Positions 26,992 through 39,279 of a DNA stretch of 64,000 bases are shown here, in pieces. Every line of letters begins with the position of its first letter. Position 1 is the stretch's first letter. The stretch is taken from assembly GCA_950295325.1 (NCBI GenBank), contig OX485808.1, forward strand, positions 41,563,180 to 41,627,179, given 5' to 3'. The notes beneath the pieces are model-generated. The model ran no database searches. It was not told the DNA's origin and saw only the letters and a list, made by a program, of their open reading frames with translations. A program made the translations under genes and the position numbers. Source of the DNA: Polytrichum commune (Eukaryota; Streptophyta; Polytrichopsida; Polytrichales; Polytrichaceae).

Positions 26992-27657
26992 TTAACGATC
27001 CCAAGCTTTTTCATCCCATTTCATGGAGACCAACGTAGAACAAATGATGAAAGACAATGAGGTGAAATGTTTTGTAAAGTTGTCTAACTTATGCCGAGAA
27101 ATAGTTCCAGAACATGAGTAAGAAATCATTGACTAGCTTAAGTAGGAAGAGACCGCTATCCAACAGGTTCTGTAAAAATATCCTCACAAGAGCCAAGCTT
27201 GTGTATATGTGGTGTAATATCCATGATTTCTAATTACGCATAAAAGAAAATCCTAGATTGATTGTATATTATCCATGATTCTGCACAAAATATATCATCC
27301 CGAGCTCATCCCGAGACCCTTGCCCTCGTCCCTCACAGGTGTCATGTAATTAACATTCCCAAGTTTTTTTCTTCTTTCCCATTTCAATGCGACCAATGTA
27401 GAACAGATGATGAAAAGCAACGAGGTGAAAGTTGCTTCTCAAAGGTGTCTAAATTATGCTGAGAAATAGTTCCAGAATGTGAGTAAGAAATCAATCACTA
27501 AGTGAAGTAGGAAGAGACCGCCCTCCAATGAGATTCTGTTAAATTTATTCTCACTGGAACCAAGCTTGTGTCTATTGTGTAATATCCATGATTTCTTATT
27601 ACTCATGAAGGAAAAACTTAGTTTGATTTAATATTATTCACGATTCTGCACAAATCA
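26938..27657 (+). repeat. Tandem duplication of the MED23 3' end (two 358-bp units)
   Basis: Unit 1 (26938-27295) holds the last 17 codons, the stop and proximal 3' UTR of MED23. Unit 2 (27296-27657) repeats it with moderate divergence, including CATCCCGAGCTCATCC and GGTGTCATGTAATTAAC, the former C-terminal codons and TAA. Unit 2 lies downstream of the real stop and is non-coding. It may provide an alternative polyadenylation region. Confidence 0.9.
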
Positions 27658-27689
27658 ACTTTAGCATGCGGCTCTTGTAAGGTAAGATG

Positions 27690-28420
27690 GCCTCATTCGG
27701 TTACCTATCTTAATCAGACACCTATCTTGAAGCGTGTGGATCATCAAAGAATGTGACTGGACTATGTTCAAAATCTTGTGAACTATTCTAGGCTGAATAG
27801 TCAACATAATTGGGGGCCTATATGATCCTACAAGAAGAGAATTTCTCACTTTGGTAATAAATGTGATACTCATATGAGCTCTGATAAAAATGAGGAAAAT
27901 GGGTGTGGCCTTGATGTGGACTTGCTAATTATCTTGTTACAATTACGTGTTCAATAGTCCTAGGAGAAGTGGGTGCAGAGCAAGTGGACCTCATGTGGAT
28001 ATACTTCTATATTTTATACTTCACTATGCCATTCATATGAACCAAGTCAACAGATGGAATCCTTTGTAACATACATTACTAAGGTGGATGGTGCTATCTT
28101 AACCAACACCCACACAATAGTTACATATGGATTTTGAGAATTGTCCACCATCTTACTATCATGATGCCATGGTGTTAGATGATCTACCAATAAAATATTG
28201 AATCCTTATAACTTTGGCATACGGAATCCACATAAGACATCCTTTGGTGTGTTGGAGCCCTTGTTAATTGGTAAATGAGAATCCTCAAAAGCTTTCAATG
28301 TTATTATAATAACTATGCTCAGCGCTCAAAGTGATGGTTTCAGCATCATATGGCACTCGAAATGAGGTATTTCAGCATCAAGGAGGTTTTTATGAGGGGT
28401 CCCAATGTGAGATTTGGTGT
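27690..28420. repeat. Old dispersed repeat family B, copy 1
   Basis: Blocks such as GGCCTATATGATC, CATATGAGCTC, TTGATGTGGACTTGCTAA and GCTCAAAGTGATGGTTTCAGCA recur, diverged and partly in a different order, at 32,690-33,330. No ORF survives. The flanking 28,600-28,760 also resembles 31,590-31,760 (TGCTTGAGAAATGA, GTTTGCACTTGA). Confidence 0.6.
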
Positions 28421-29334
28421 TCAAAATGGGGTCACTGGAATGCAGAATAAAACAATCTTGAACCAGAAATCAATGCCTTTAATCGTGGGGAGGAATCTTC
28501 ACGAGGGAGGTGAACCTGAATTGACATGTGCAAATTTTGCTTGAAGTGAGCAAGGGGGAATGGCTTGTGGGAAATGACTTTGCTTGTAATGAGTCAGACC
28601 CCACAACACTTAAATGCTTGAGAAATGAAGGGCAGTTGTGTGCACACACCAAAGAGATCAGTCTTCCTCAAGGCACTTGTTTGCACTTGAACCATGTTGT
28701 TGCAAAATGTTTCACTTTCTCATGATTTGGTTTCCTTGGTTTATTTCATTTCCTTACATGGCATGGGAGAGGGGTCCTATGTAGTGCTAATGGATCAACC
28801 TGTGTGTTAGGGGACCCAATAAACCTACATTGTTATGTGCAATCAGGTTGCTTCTTTACACATGCAAACTACCTTGGGTCAAGATTTGACCACAAAAACT
28901 TACACCTTGGTTTATTATTTTGTATACCACCCACAATAAGAAAGCGTTTCTTATATTTTGTTATTGTGGTAATAAACATTCAAATTGGTGTAGAATGTTG
29001 ATAAATTAGTTGGGGCAATCTAGCATAACATTACTCAACGTTCAACTCTTGTTCCATGGGCGTTCAAAATATAATAGTGAGATGCTTGAAAAGTTGCACC
29101 AGGAGACTCATATTTAGATTGAACTCCCAACATCTCATTGTTATATTTTAAGGGTCCACGTCGTTGAGTAATGTTATGAATTGCACACATCAATATAGAA
29201 AGATCATGAAAGTATGAGACCGACAATGTATAGAAATAAGTGCACGCGAAGGAGCATTTTGATTGCATAATACCTTCATGACCAACAATTTCTTGATGGC
29301 ATTGCTTAAGGTATGTGGGTGTTATTCGGTTTGT

Positions 29335-29590
29335 TTTTCATCTTCTCCAACTTCCACCGATTAGATTCATACAACAAAACTTGTGCTGCATTAGCAAATC
29401 TACAATGAAGCATCATAAAAAATCGGACCTCCCTTATAAGTAATTTGGTCATGATTATTGGAAGAGCATGTTTATTGATTATTTAAATGAATACATAGAT
29501 CCTCCCAATAATGTTCACTATTGAGTGTGGAATAGTTAATAAAATATGAAGATGTGGTCCAATCTCTTTTAAACATGTGTCTTTATGGTG
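29335..29590 (+). repeat. Dispersed repeat family A, copy 3
   Basis: CCAACTTCCACCGATTAG, GCTGCATTAGCAAATCTACA and a tail TGTTCACTATTGAGTGTGGA with GTCCAATCTCTTTTAAACA. Same family and orientation as 4690 and 5885. Confidence 0.65.
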
Positions 29591-29599
29591 TCGTTTTTC

Positions 29600-31980
29600 A
29601 ATCCGCACCGAAGCACACCAATCCAATGTATAGAAGAAAAATATCAAAATTGCACCCGCATGCCTTCAATAGAGAGGCATGTTACTGGCACTCTTTCTAA
29701 AGTGATTATCAAATGCACAACCATGACACTGCCCTAGAATTGAAGTCTAAAAAAAGTAAACATGTTGCATTTTATAAGATATGATACTAACCGCATTGGC
29801 AAGGGTGTCCATGGTAGGTGCTTTCACATTAAATCCTTAGAGCTTGAGGTTTGAAGCATTTTGGAAGATATGTTATACAATAATATTCCGAAGGATTTTT
29901 CAAGACTCAAAATTACTTAGCTGGGAGCTCAGTTTGAATTTGAGTCTCCTCGCACAATTTTTTAAGCATCCGCATGTTATATTTTGAGGACTCACACAAC
30001 AAGAATTGAATACTGAGTAATTTTATGAAACCAACATAAAAGAGAAGGTATGAGGGACCATGAAAGGACCACACCCTACATATGTGTTCTTTCTATGATG
30101 AATTTAGAAGTGAAAACTTTGAAAAATCATGATAATCATAAATTTTGTTGTTTTGCTAGAAACTCATTGTGATTGGTTGGAAGCACAAATACTAAAGACC
30201 AGTGGAAAGTTGTGAGCATAAAATGATCTTGAAGTGATCTTGAAGCAACCAATATGTCAAAATGTCTCGAGATGTGAGCACTTCATGAGGTATACTTGAT
30301 AATTATCTATGGAGTTTTGTGGCAAAGCTTTTGAAGGTGATAGATAATGTCAATAGGTATTCCTGGAACATTAAAGTACAAAGAAAAATTCTAAACAATA
30401 TATTATTTTTCATCAAGATCCTACATAACATTATTCAGATTCATAACAATGTTATGTATCATATAGAATTGAGGATTTTTATATTTCACTTGTCATATTT
30501 TATATGGCATTTATTGTAATTACATGACCCACATTGATTTATGCTCATGTTGAATCATGTGGCCCACAGCAATGAACATTAATAAAAAAACAAATGTTAC
30601 TAGAAGAATAATCAAATATTTAGTGGAGTTGCAAAGAAAATAAAAATGTCATGTTGCTTGTTACTTCATTTAACCCCTAACTTCCCATGCCCAATTTCTC
30701 TGAAATCTACCCAAAATATGTGACTTCAATTTGACCATAGTTGAAGACCTAAAGTTTTTTTTTGACAAATCCAACTGTATATATGTTTATAGGTTAGAGG
30801 TGTCTAATCACATTTCAAATTTTAAGCATTGAAGTTTTGTTATGTAGGAGATTATAATAAGAATGTCAATAGCAATCTTGAGGGGCAACAATTGAAAACT
30901 TAAATTGGGTTGGTTTTTTGACTAAACCTCCACTCATATAATCTCTTAATGACACAATGTTACCCTCATTCAAAAGAGGGGCAATACATCTACTCAACTC
31001 AACTCACAAATCTTGAAACCATTATTTTGTGATTTTTTGGGAAGCTTTGCAATTTGAGGCAACAGTGCCACAATTGCCCACCTTCCACATGGATTTACAC
31101 CCACCAACACATGTCCAACTAAAAATTCCAATGGTAGATGTCTAGGGTATGCTACATTTGAGTGTCATGCAAATTTTTATTTCAATTGGGAATCATAGAA
31201 AACATGTTTAGGATATGTTGCCCCTAAACTGTGGAGGTGACAAAATATCAAGTAGGTTTTTGTGGACAAGATCCACTATAAACTAGTTCAAAGCATACTC
31301 CTATATTTGAATCAATCTAAGAATAGCCAACTTTGTTGAATCGAATTATCCACGTGGCATGACATAGCATTCGGATCTTGAACATGAACAAGTGGAGTGG
31401 TCGAAACCATCTGAACTGGTGTCAAAGGGGTCAGAGCGAATTGTTCACGACCAAATGATGGTCGCATAGGATATTAAGGGTCAACCATGTGAACCACGGA
31501 CCGGTGGGCCACTTGCAGGTGACCTTTGACCAAATGTGGATAGTCGCCCCATAGTAAGTTGTAGAAATATATAATAAATACATTGATCACTACAATACTT
31601 AGATGCTTGAGAAATGACACACGGTTGTGTATACAAATATATAGAGTAGTCAACTTCTTGAAGCAAACCTATTCTTTGTACTACCCATTGCAATCACAAG
31701 TTTGCACTTGAGCATATATGGTTGGGGACTACTCCACTTTTGCCATGATGTTGATTTGTTTTTCATTTTCCTTTGGCTAAATCTTGTTGGCATATGAGAG
31801 GAAGACTATACCATTTTATGATATATAATATCACGTACACTATTGGCGAGTAGTGTAAACTAGGTTGCTAGGTGTAGAAGTGTCACATTTGTTGATTGTC
31901 AACATGACATTATTTGTCACCACATGTAGTTTTTTGAAGTGAATAATTGTTTACAATGTGACATTCAGTGTAGCAAATTG
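29600..31980. other. AT-rich repeat-bearing intergenic DNA, no gene seen
   Basis: No protein-like ORF, RNA gene or clean terminal repeat. Confidence 0.55.
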
Positions 31981-31989
31981 AAGTCTTGA

Positions 31990-32360
31990 GATGATAGTTT
32001 TATGTTTTACTATGGTAGAGGAAGATGCTATTGAGCATATTAATGCCAAGTGTTACAAGTTTACAAATTATAATCTAGTATGCAAGAGAAACTAATATTG
32101 AGCATATTGTAAATGGCGAGTGTCATGTGCTTACATTTCAATATGCAAGAGGAAGATATTATTGAGCATACGAATGCCAAGTGTTGATGCTTACACTTAC
32201 GATTAACTTGATGACTATTGTGTAGCTTAGGTAGTAAGCATACACCTCATTATACTATGGAGCATACTCATTCCAAGATATTAGTAAGCACACCATGGTT
32301 TGTGCACTAAGTTAATATTAGTGATTAATGCCAAATGTCACGTGGAACTTACACTAATGG
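31990..32360 (+). repeat. Dispersed repeat family C, forward copy with internal sub-repeats
   Basis: Contains three or more diverged tandem pieces of the form TATGCAAGAGGAAGAT..ATTGAGCATA..AATGCCAAGTGTTA. An inverted, diverged copy lies at about 59,060-59,380 (ATTTAGTATGCAAGAGGAAAAT on its minus strand). Confidence 0.6.
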
Positions 32361-32630
32361 TCAAGTAGAGGATCATTAGTGTAATCTACACATAGATCTC
32401 GTAATACGGTAAGGTTGGTGACTATTAAATACTATAATAGTGTAGTGCTAAGGAATAGAGTTTTTAGAATGCACTCAAACAACCTTTTGCTACTTGGAAC
32501 TGCAAAATATTTGTAGAACAATCCTCTCCCATAGGACTTGACTTAGAAGTCATCTTGCCAACACCAAGGTCTTCTCAAGTCATGATGTTATGTACCTTTA
32601 TTCTTACACATGAAACAAATTAAAAAAAAA

Positions 32631-32658
32631 AACACACACACACACACACACACACACT
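32631..32658. repeat. (AC)n microsatellite
   Basis: About 14 AC units following a poly-A tract. Confidence 0.95.
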
Positions 32659-32689
32659 TAATAGAGCATGTTATGCTAGAATAATCCCT

Positions 32690-33330
32690 ATGGAATCTTG
32701 TGGAATAAGAATACATGGATTTTAAGAATGTCCACTACCTTCTGTCAAGTTCCTATGGTGGTTTTGGGTCATCTACTAGAAAAACTTTAAAGCCTTATAA
32801 CTTCTCCAAACATTGGTTAAATTAAAATAGAATTTGGTGGATTGGAATCCCATGTCAATTGCTCACAAGGATAATGTATACCCACCACAAGGCAAACAAT
32901 CTTTATTGGTTACTTTTCTTATTAGGACACCTTCATTTGATGGTATGTGGTCTAGTATGGCTCTAAGAACGGACACCACAAAGACATGTGCTAAAAGAGA
33001 TTGGACTACGTGATCAAAACATGATAAACATTCTAAGCTCAATAATCAACATAATCAGAGAGACCTATATGAAGATTTAATAAGCATTGTGTTCATAATT
33101 CACTTTGCTAATACCGAATAGGATTCATATGAGCTCCAAACCTTACGAGGAAATTGGCTACGACCTCAATTTGGACTTGCTAAGCATCTTATAGTAATAG
33201 TGTGTTTCATAGCCTAGCAGAAGTGGATTGGTTGGGAAAAGTAAGCATTGAAGACATTTTAACCTTAATATGATCATTGTATCCACTCATGCTAAGCGCT
33301 TAAAGTGATGGTTTTAGCACCATCTACCTT
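32690..33330. repeat. Old dispersed repeat family B, copy 2
   Basis: Diverged match to 27,690-28,420 with block order changed, including AATAATCAACATAATCAGAGAG, TTTGGACTTGCTAAGCATCTT and GCTTAAAGTGATGGTTTTAGCA. No coding potential. Confidence 0.6.
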
Positions 33331-33399
33331 AGAAGATCAAATCACATAGAAATGCATAGCTATATCAAGTATGAAATTATTATTATTTATTTATTTTTG

Positions 33400-34610
33400 T
33401 CTGGTTTTTTTTTGAGACGAATGAATTACCTTATTTCATTACGGAAAAACCAACAAGGCCACCGGGACCTGGAATGTGGGATTATGTTTTCACGTAAGGT
33501 ACGAGAACACAGTGCTCCGTCAATTATCCTTATGTCTTAATAACATTCCCACATGGTGGATATGATGGTGACATATAGCAAACTTGGAAACCATGTACAA
33601 TGTGGTCCAAGATGACCTTAAACTACCGGATGATAGTGGAAAGATACCCAAACTGAACGGAGTGGTTGGCAATTCGATTCCCGATTGCGAAATCGTCTCT
33701 CTATTTGACAGAAAACTAGTCAAGTCGTCAAGCGTCTCTTGTGTTCCAACAAAGAGAAAACCATGTACAATATTGTATAAGTCACCCCTCCTAAGATGCA
33801 CACAATTAGTCAAGTACATGTGTCAAGTGTTATTCTATTCTTTAAAAAAAATAGAGACAAATAAAACACTTCATTTCATTGCAAATGCCACAGGGAACCA
33901 AGAATGTGGAATGTGGAATCAAGAAATTCCCACACTTAAGAATGTGAAATTCATGTAATCTAGTGCTATTCTATTCTTTTAAAAAATTGAGACAAGTGAA
34001 ACACTTTATTTCATTGCAAAAAAACTAGGAAGGCCACCGGGAACCAAGAATGTGGAGTGTGGAATCAAAGAATTCCCACATTTAAGAATGTGGAATTCAT
34101 GTAACCCACTAACTTTCTACAACACCACCACGATTGCTTCGACAACAAACCCTACGTCTTGATAAGATTCCCACATGGTGGATTATGAGGGTGACAAAAA
34201 GCAAACTTGGGATCGTGTACAATTATTGTAGAAGTTAACCCCCTCTAAGAATAGTACATGTGTCGAGTGTGGAACTACGTTCTTCTTCTTCTTTTTGAAC
34301 TCAAACGAAACACGTTGTTTCATTGCCCCAAAAACCAACAAGGCCATGGGGAATCCGGAATGTGGAACTAGGGTTTCACGTCCGCTATCATACTATATAA
34401 CTCACTAACTTAAGTTACACCACCACCCACAATTGCTTCGTCAATTATCCTTACGTCATAATAAGATTCCCACATGGTGGATAATGACGGTGGCAGATAG
34501 CGGGCTTGAAACCACGTACAATGTTGTATACCTTACCCTCCTCTAACTTAACTTGAAGGTGTGGTACATAATAACATGGGTGAAGAAGTACATGTGTCAA
34601 GCTCATCATG
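33400..34610 (-). repeat. Cluster of four truncated polyadenylated retroposon 3' ends
   Basis: Read on the minus strand, four related pieces end in GCAATGAAATAAAGTGTTT-type sequence followed by an A-rich tail. Tails lie at about 33406, 33842, 33978 and 34290. AATAAA-like signals before an A tract indicate 3' ends of LINE/SINE-type retroposons inserted in the same direction. Each also shares CCCACATGGTGGAT and CACCGGGAACC-type blocks upstream. No reverse transcriptase ORF remains. Confidence 0.6.
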
Positions 34611-34688
34611 ATTCCTTCTACTTTCTACTTCGGTACCTACGGATCCCGTTCGAAAGTGGAGGCTTTTTACACGTCGTTGTCTATATTA

Positions 34689-35479
34689 CCTAGTATTCTT
34701 CGCATACGTTTTCGGGGGGCCTCCTCAAAATCTCTTACGTTGGCTTCACAAGTTCACAAATCCTCCCAAAACTTGTCATTTTGGCTTGGGTGTCTTGTCA
34801 CTTACTAAGTTAACTTAGGGTGACTTTCCATGTAGGCCGCTCACCCATCTGATTCTAGTGTGAATAAGGACAAATCCGTCTGAATGTAGAGGGAAGCTGG
34901 TGGGGTGCCAACTAGCTGCTCCCATCTTCTCCAATCCGGGCCCATTTACTTACCTAGTATTCTCGGCATACGTTTTTGGGTGCCTCCTCAAAAATCCTTA
35001 CGTTGGCTTCACAAGTTCATAAATTCTCCCAAAACTTGTTATTTTGGCTTGGGTGTCTTGTCACCTACTAAGTTAACTTAGGGTAACTTTCCATGTAGGC
35101 CGCTCACCCACCATATTCTAGTGTGAATAAGGACAAATCCCTCCGAATATAGAGGGAAGTTGGTGGGGTGTGAACTAGCTGTTCCCATCTTCTACAATCC
35201 GGGCCCACTTACTTACCTAGTATTCTTCGCATATGTTTTCGAGTGCCTCCTCAAAAATCCTTACGTTGGCTTCACAAGTTCACAAATTCTCCCAAAACTT
35301 GTTATTTTGACTTGGGTATCTTACCATCTACTAAGTTAACTTAGGGTGACTTTCCATGTAGGCCGCTCACTCACTGTATTCTAGTGTGAATAAGGACAAA
35401 TTTGTCTGAATGTAGAGGGAAGCTGGTGGGGTGCCAACTAGCTGCTCCCATCTTCTCCAATTCGGCCCACTTACTAACC
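34689..35479 (+). repeat. 263-bp tandem repeat, three copies
   Basis: Units start at 34689, 34953 and 35216, each with CCTAGTATTCT, CCTTACGTTGGCTTCACAAG, ACTAAGTTAACTTAGGGT, TTTCCATGTAGGCCGCTCAC and a CCCATCTTCT end. Units are highly similar, so the array is relatively young. A short inverted fragment of the same unit (GGCCTACATGGAGACTCACCC) lies at 35,727-35,785. Confidence 0.93.
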
Positions 35480-35537
35480 TCCTTCTCCCCATTATCGAGG
35501 ATGAAGTTCTAGACCAACATTGGTTCTCTTGAATCGG

Positions 35538-35621
35538 TGCACCCACTCAAGAATCTTCAACCGGTCTTAATCTTTCAGATGCGACTGGAACTTCTAGGTT
35601 GAAGATTCTTGAGTGGGTGCA
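35538..35621. repeat. Perfect 25-bp inverted repeat with 34-nt loop (hairpin)
   Basis: 35538-35562 and 35597-35621 are exact reverse complements, with core CACCCACTCAAGAATCTTCA. Size resembles a miRNA-type foldback, but no other support for an RNA gene is visible. Confidence 0.8.
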
Positions 35622-36754
35622 TGAAAGTCTAGCGGTCCATGTTCACAACCCTCCACATTCTAACAAACCGCCAGAATGTGGTTCGATGATGAATTTTGGT
35701 TAACTATATGAGAACACCTTCAACCCACTATGATCTAGAATATAGTGGGCAAGCGGCCTACATGGAGACTCACCCTTCGGCCCACTTAGGGTGTGATTCA
35801 ATGCATCCACCACTTGACTTATAAATAATGTGTAGTGCATGATGTAATTTTTGAAGTTTCGGCCACTTATTACTAAGCGATTGGGATTTTCGCCAATATG
35901 ATAGGTGGTAGCCATTGATGATATGAGGGGGGGATATTACACTGATACACAGATTTGGGCCTTGGGTACGGGTACTCCCGAATGATTACTTGAAGGATAT
36001 GGTTCGAATAAGATCACTTTCATGCATTTACAAGGACACCGAGGATGGCGGTCTTATGAGGATTTGTTAAATGGTTATGTCATTCTAGGGTGCAAGCACG
36101 GTCAAGTGGGCAGCTCTTGATCTTTGCACATGTTTAAGTGAAAGTGATTCAAAACAATATACTAACTTTGAATTCTGTGAAAAAGAAGAAGATCATAAAT
36201 ATTTAATAAAACATATTAATTTACATAATAAAGCAATTCATGTTGACAAAACAATCTCAAGAGAATTCTACATATTGTAGAAGACAATGCAAGTATGTGT
36301 GTGCAAGTGGTGATATTGAGCAAGTAATTGTCAGAATTTTGTTTTTAAAAATGAAAAAATTACATTGAATTGATGTTTTTCTACAAAAATATTTGATAAT
36401 GACCTCAAGTGTATAATGAATTTAAGGAATATGAAAAAAAAACCAAGTTTAAAATAATAAGGTCATGAAATTTACGTGCAAAACCAAATCTAGCCGTTTG
36501 CTTTTGAGTATTACTTGTAGTGATGAGTTTTGAAGATCTCATCTTGGTATTCTACATTTGAGTACTTAACACAACAACGAAGGTCATTATGAGAAAATAT
36601 TCAACTTAAACAACATTTTGCTTTTATTTTCAAGCGTTTGACCAAACAAACTATGATTTAAAGATACCGGAGCATTATTTTGGTCCACTTTACCATGCTT
36701 GCACCCTCTACCACCAAAATAAGTTCATGGAATCCAAGTATGTAATTATAGAGC

Positions 36755-37040
36755 TTAAGGTCGCTTTGTACTAGAGCTTGAGGGCCCTTGGCCTGTGATA
36801 TACAAATTATGTGATTGGTCAAGAAGCCGGAGACCGTCCAAGTTCACTTTAAACTAAACCTTGAAGGCCTGAGGGACCAAACAAATTTGAGTGGATGAAC
36901 AATCTACATGACGTCCTCAATGGCAACAAGTTAATAATGTTTTGTGGTCTACATAAATATTGCAATAGGCCCATCAAGAAGAGATGCATCTAACGCAAAA
37001 CTAGGGGTCCATGGTAATGGAATGAATTGAATTTGATGCT
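36755..37040 (+). mobile_element. Diverged relative of the 11.6-kb Harbinger-like MITE
   Basis: Shares GAGGGCCCTTGG, CCGGAGACCGTCCAAGTTCACTT, a CTACATG..GTCCT block and TCTAACGCAAAACTA, in order, with the reverse complement of 11,610-12,162. Boundaries are approximate. Confidence 0.55.
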
Positions 37041-37065
37041 AATACCAACTTCATGGTCCTTTTAA

Positions 37066-37079
37066 GGGGGGGGGGGGGG
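37066..37079 (+). repeat. Poly-G run (14)
   Basis: Fourteen consecutive G followed by A and four more G, in otherwise AT-rich DNA. Confidence 0.9.
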
Positions 37080-37518
37080 AGGGGAGCTTGAGATGACTTA
37101 GTACTACATTATGAAATAGGGAAGGGAACCTACTTCTACTAGAGTTGTAGAGGGGACACTCCGCCACAAAGTATGCCTCATTTTCCATTGCCTTTTCAAA
37201 ACAAAATTGACATAATCTTTAGTTCCTAAGAGATTGGGTAGTCAACCACTGGCCCATTTCAATTTCAAGTGTAGTAGGCAACAATGACATTGTGTTGGGT
37301 TGGTGTCAATGGTTGATTCAAGTATGATTTGCATTCATAGTTGAGAAATTCCTTGAGGTGAAGATAGTCTAATTTCTTGCATGTTAGGTGGAAGGAGTTC
37401 CACTCTTCAATAAAAAGATGAATTCATTGTTGCCACCAGCATGGATTATGGCATTGCTTCATTTTTGAGTTGGTCTAAGTCTATATGTAATCCCAAAACA
37501 AGAAATACAAGAATTAGA

Positions 37519-37633
37519 GGGTGCACAAGAAATCAAGTGTTGGGAAGGTCACCCATCCACTATTCCGGCTTTAGGCGGCTTAACCTTGAGGTTTCTAGGG
37601 GATCCCGGTTAAGGCATTGGGTTTAAGCCACCC
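37519..37633 (-). pseudogene. 5S-rRNA-like relic
   Basis: On the minus strand the 115-bp segment starts GGGTGG and ends TGCACCC, like the two ends of plant 5S rRNA. It keeps GGATCCC, a degraded box A (GGTTAAGC), a partial intermediate element (GAATAGT) and an intact box C word GGATGGGTGACC in the right order and spacing. The outer stem and middle have many changes, so it is not a functional 5S gene. It is a pseudogene or a 5S-derived SINE head. Confidence 0.75.
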
Positions 37634-37639
37634 TCACTC

Positions 37640-38870
37640 TTTAGCAAGAAAGGCGTGTTTGATAGCATTAAAATGGGATTTCTGGTGGTGTTGGGTTGTC
37701 TGGTTTCCCATTGTGGTAGACCCCATGATGTCTTGTGGGAGACCTCATCATGTACCTAGGATATCACTGTGCTAAATAAGCATTTGGGAACATTGTCGAT
37801 CTCATCCAAATATGTCTCAAGTTTGCCAATGACTATGCCATATGTGTCACTATTAACTTGTACTTTTACATGTATACTATGGTATACATGGCTTTCACAA
37901 CTTGTTGAAAATGATGTGGTATGCTTAAGCATTGGAGGCGTTTCCAAAGTTTGTCACATGAAACCATGTTGAAAGTTGTTTTTTTAAATGAACAAAGCAA
38001 GAATATGGGCATTGACCAGCACATATTTCTTGTTAAATTAAAGTGCCTAATGTAAGGATGTAATCCAAAGTAGATTCGCCTTCCCTATAAAACTTTTAAT
38101 ATTCATTATGTTTTGATTACTATCAAGAATGTTTGAAGTAACAATGAAGAACATAACATTCGTAATATAAAAAGACTTCTTCCCTTATTATCACTTGGAC
38201 ATACTACTAGCATTTTGTAGATACATCCATATGTTGTTTGCAAAAGCTACATCCAAAGACCAATTCAAGTTGACCTTCCTTGTATTTGTGAAAACGGCAT
38301 TCATGATATTTTCTTTACTTGCCGTGTGACATTTTCATGAATACCATGTTATAGGTTTAAGTGAAAGTGATCAAAACTCTACTATCCTTGTGGATGTGAA
38401 ACAATTTGGTTGCCACCCAAGACTTCTCCTTCACATTGGAATATTTTTGTTTCTAATATATATTTCTCACAGATCTTCTATGCTCCATCGTAGTACATAG
38501 CCCGCATTGGACACTCTTGATCAACCAAAACTTGATGAAGCCATGATACATGTTCTTTAAAATGCATGCCTTGATAATTAGCTTGGATTTGAGCTTTCTA
38601 CAAATCATCGGTCTTTGGAGTATTTTTGGCTCATAAAATATCCGGAGATAGATGCTAGTCACCCATAATCTTCACCTTGCTAAGCTCCCTCCCCCCCTTC
38701 CCGGTTTTTTCATGCTCTTCAACTTCATTACAACTCCGTGAGTGAAGTACTTTGAGTAAGTACCGATAAGGTGCTATGAGTGGGGGAGTTTAAGGTATAC
38801 TTAATCAACCTTATAGCCCATTTGCCTAGAGGGACATGGTGACTCACAACACGTCCTCATTGAGCCTCAC
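37640..38870. other. Intergenic DNA, nothing recognised
   Basis: No protein-like ORF or paired repeats found. Confidence 0.5.
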
Positions 38871-38877
38871 ACCATTA

Positions 38878-39273
38878 GAGCAAGCCCAGTGACTTCATGC
38901 ACCATCTGCATCCGGGAACGGAAAGTGGGCTCCATCTGGGATGCAGAAGCATATGCAGGTAAGTCGGCCAGTCATGCCTACAAGACAAAGAATTAATTTA
39001 CCCTAAACTACCCATGTACCGGAAGCCAGGCACTACGAAGTCAGCAACTAGCTTTTCTTATCTGACAAGTACCCTTAATGATGGGCGTCTCATTCAAATA
39101 GCAGACTCCCTGCATAAGTCGACGTTATGCAGGGAGGGCGTCAGTTCCTACTTAAATTTTCATCCGAATTCACAGTTAACAGGGACCACTGTGCCACATA
39201 CCTGGATCTGCATCTGCATCGCGGATGAAAAAGTGCATATGCAGATGCGGATTCAGGACCACTGGGCTTTCCC
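38878..39273. mobile_element. Harbinger-like MITE (TTA target duplication)
   Basis: Ends GAGCAAGCCCAGTG and, inverted, GGGAAAGCCCAGTG. TTA lies directly outside both ends (38875-38877 and 39274-39276). Subterminal CATCTGCAT / ATGCAGATG blocks also pair. A perfect 12-bp inner hairpin (CTCCCTGCATAA at 39106 with TTATGCAGGGAG at 39125) lies mid-element. 396 bp, no ORF. It is a different family from 11,610-12,162. Confidence 0.75.
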
Positions 39274-39279
39274 TTAGAA

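Noticed and set aside
33400..34610. LTR retrotransposon
   Set aside because: No TG..CA long terminal repeats, primer binding site or polyprotein. The repeats end in A tracts, which fits LINE/SINE-type tails instead.
34689..35479. CRISPR-like array
   Set aside because: Only three long, direct, nearly identical units without spacers, in a plant genome.
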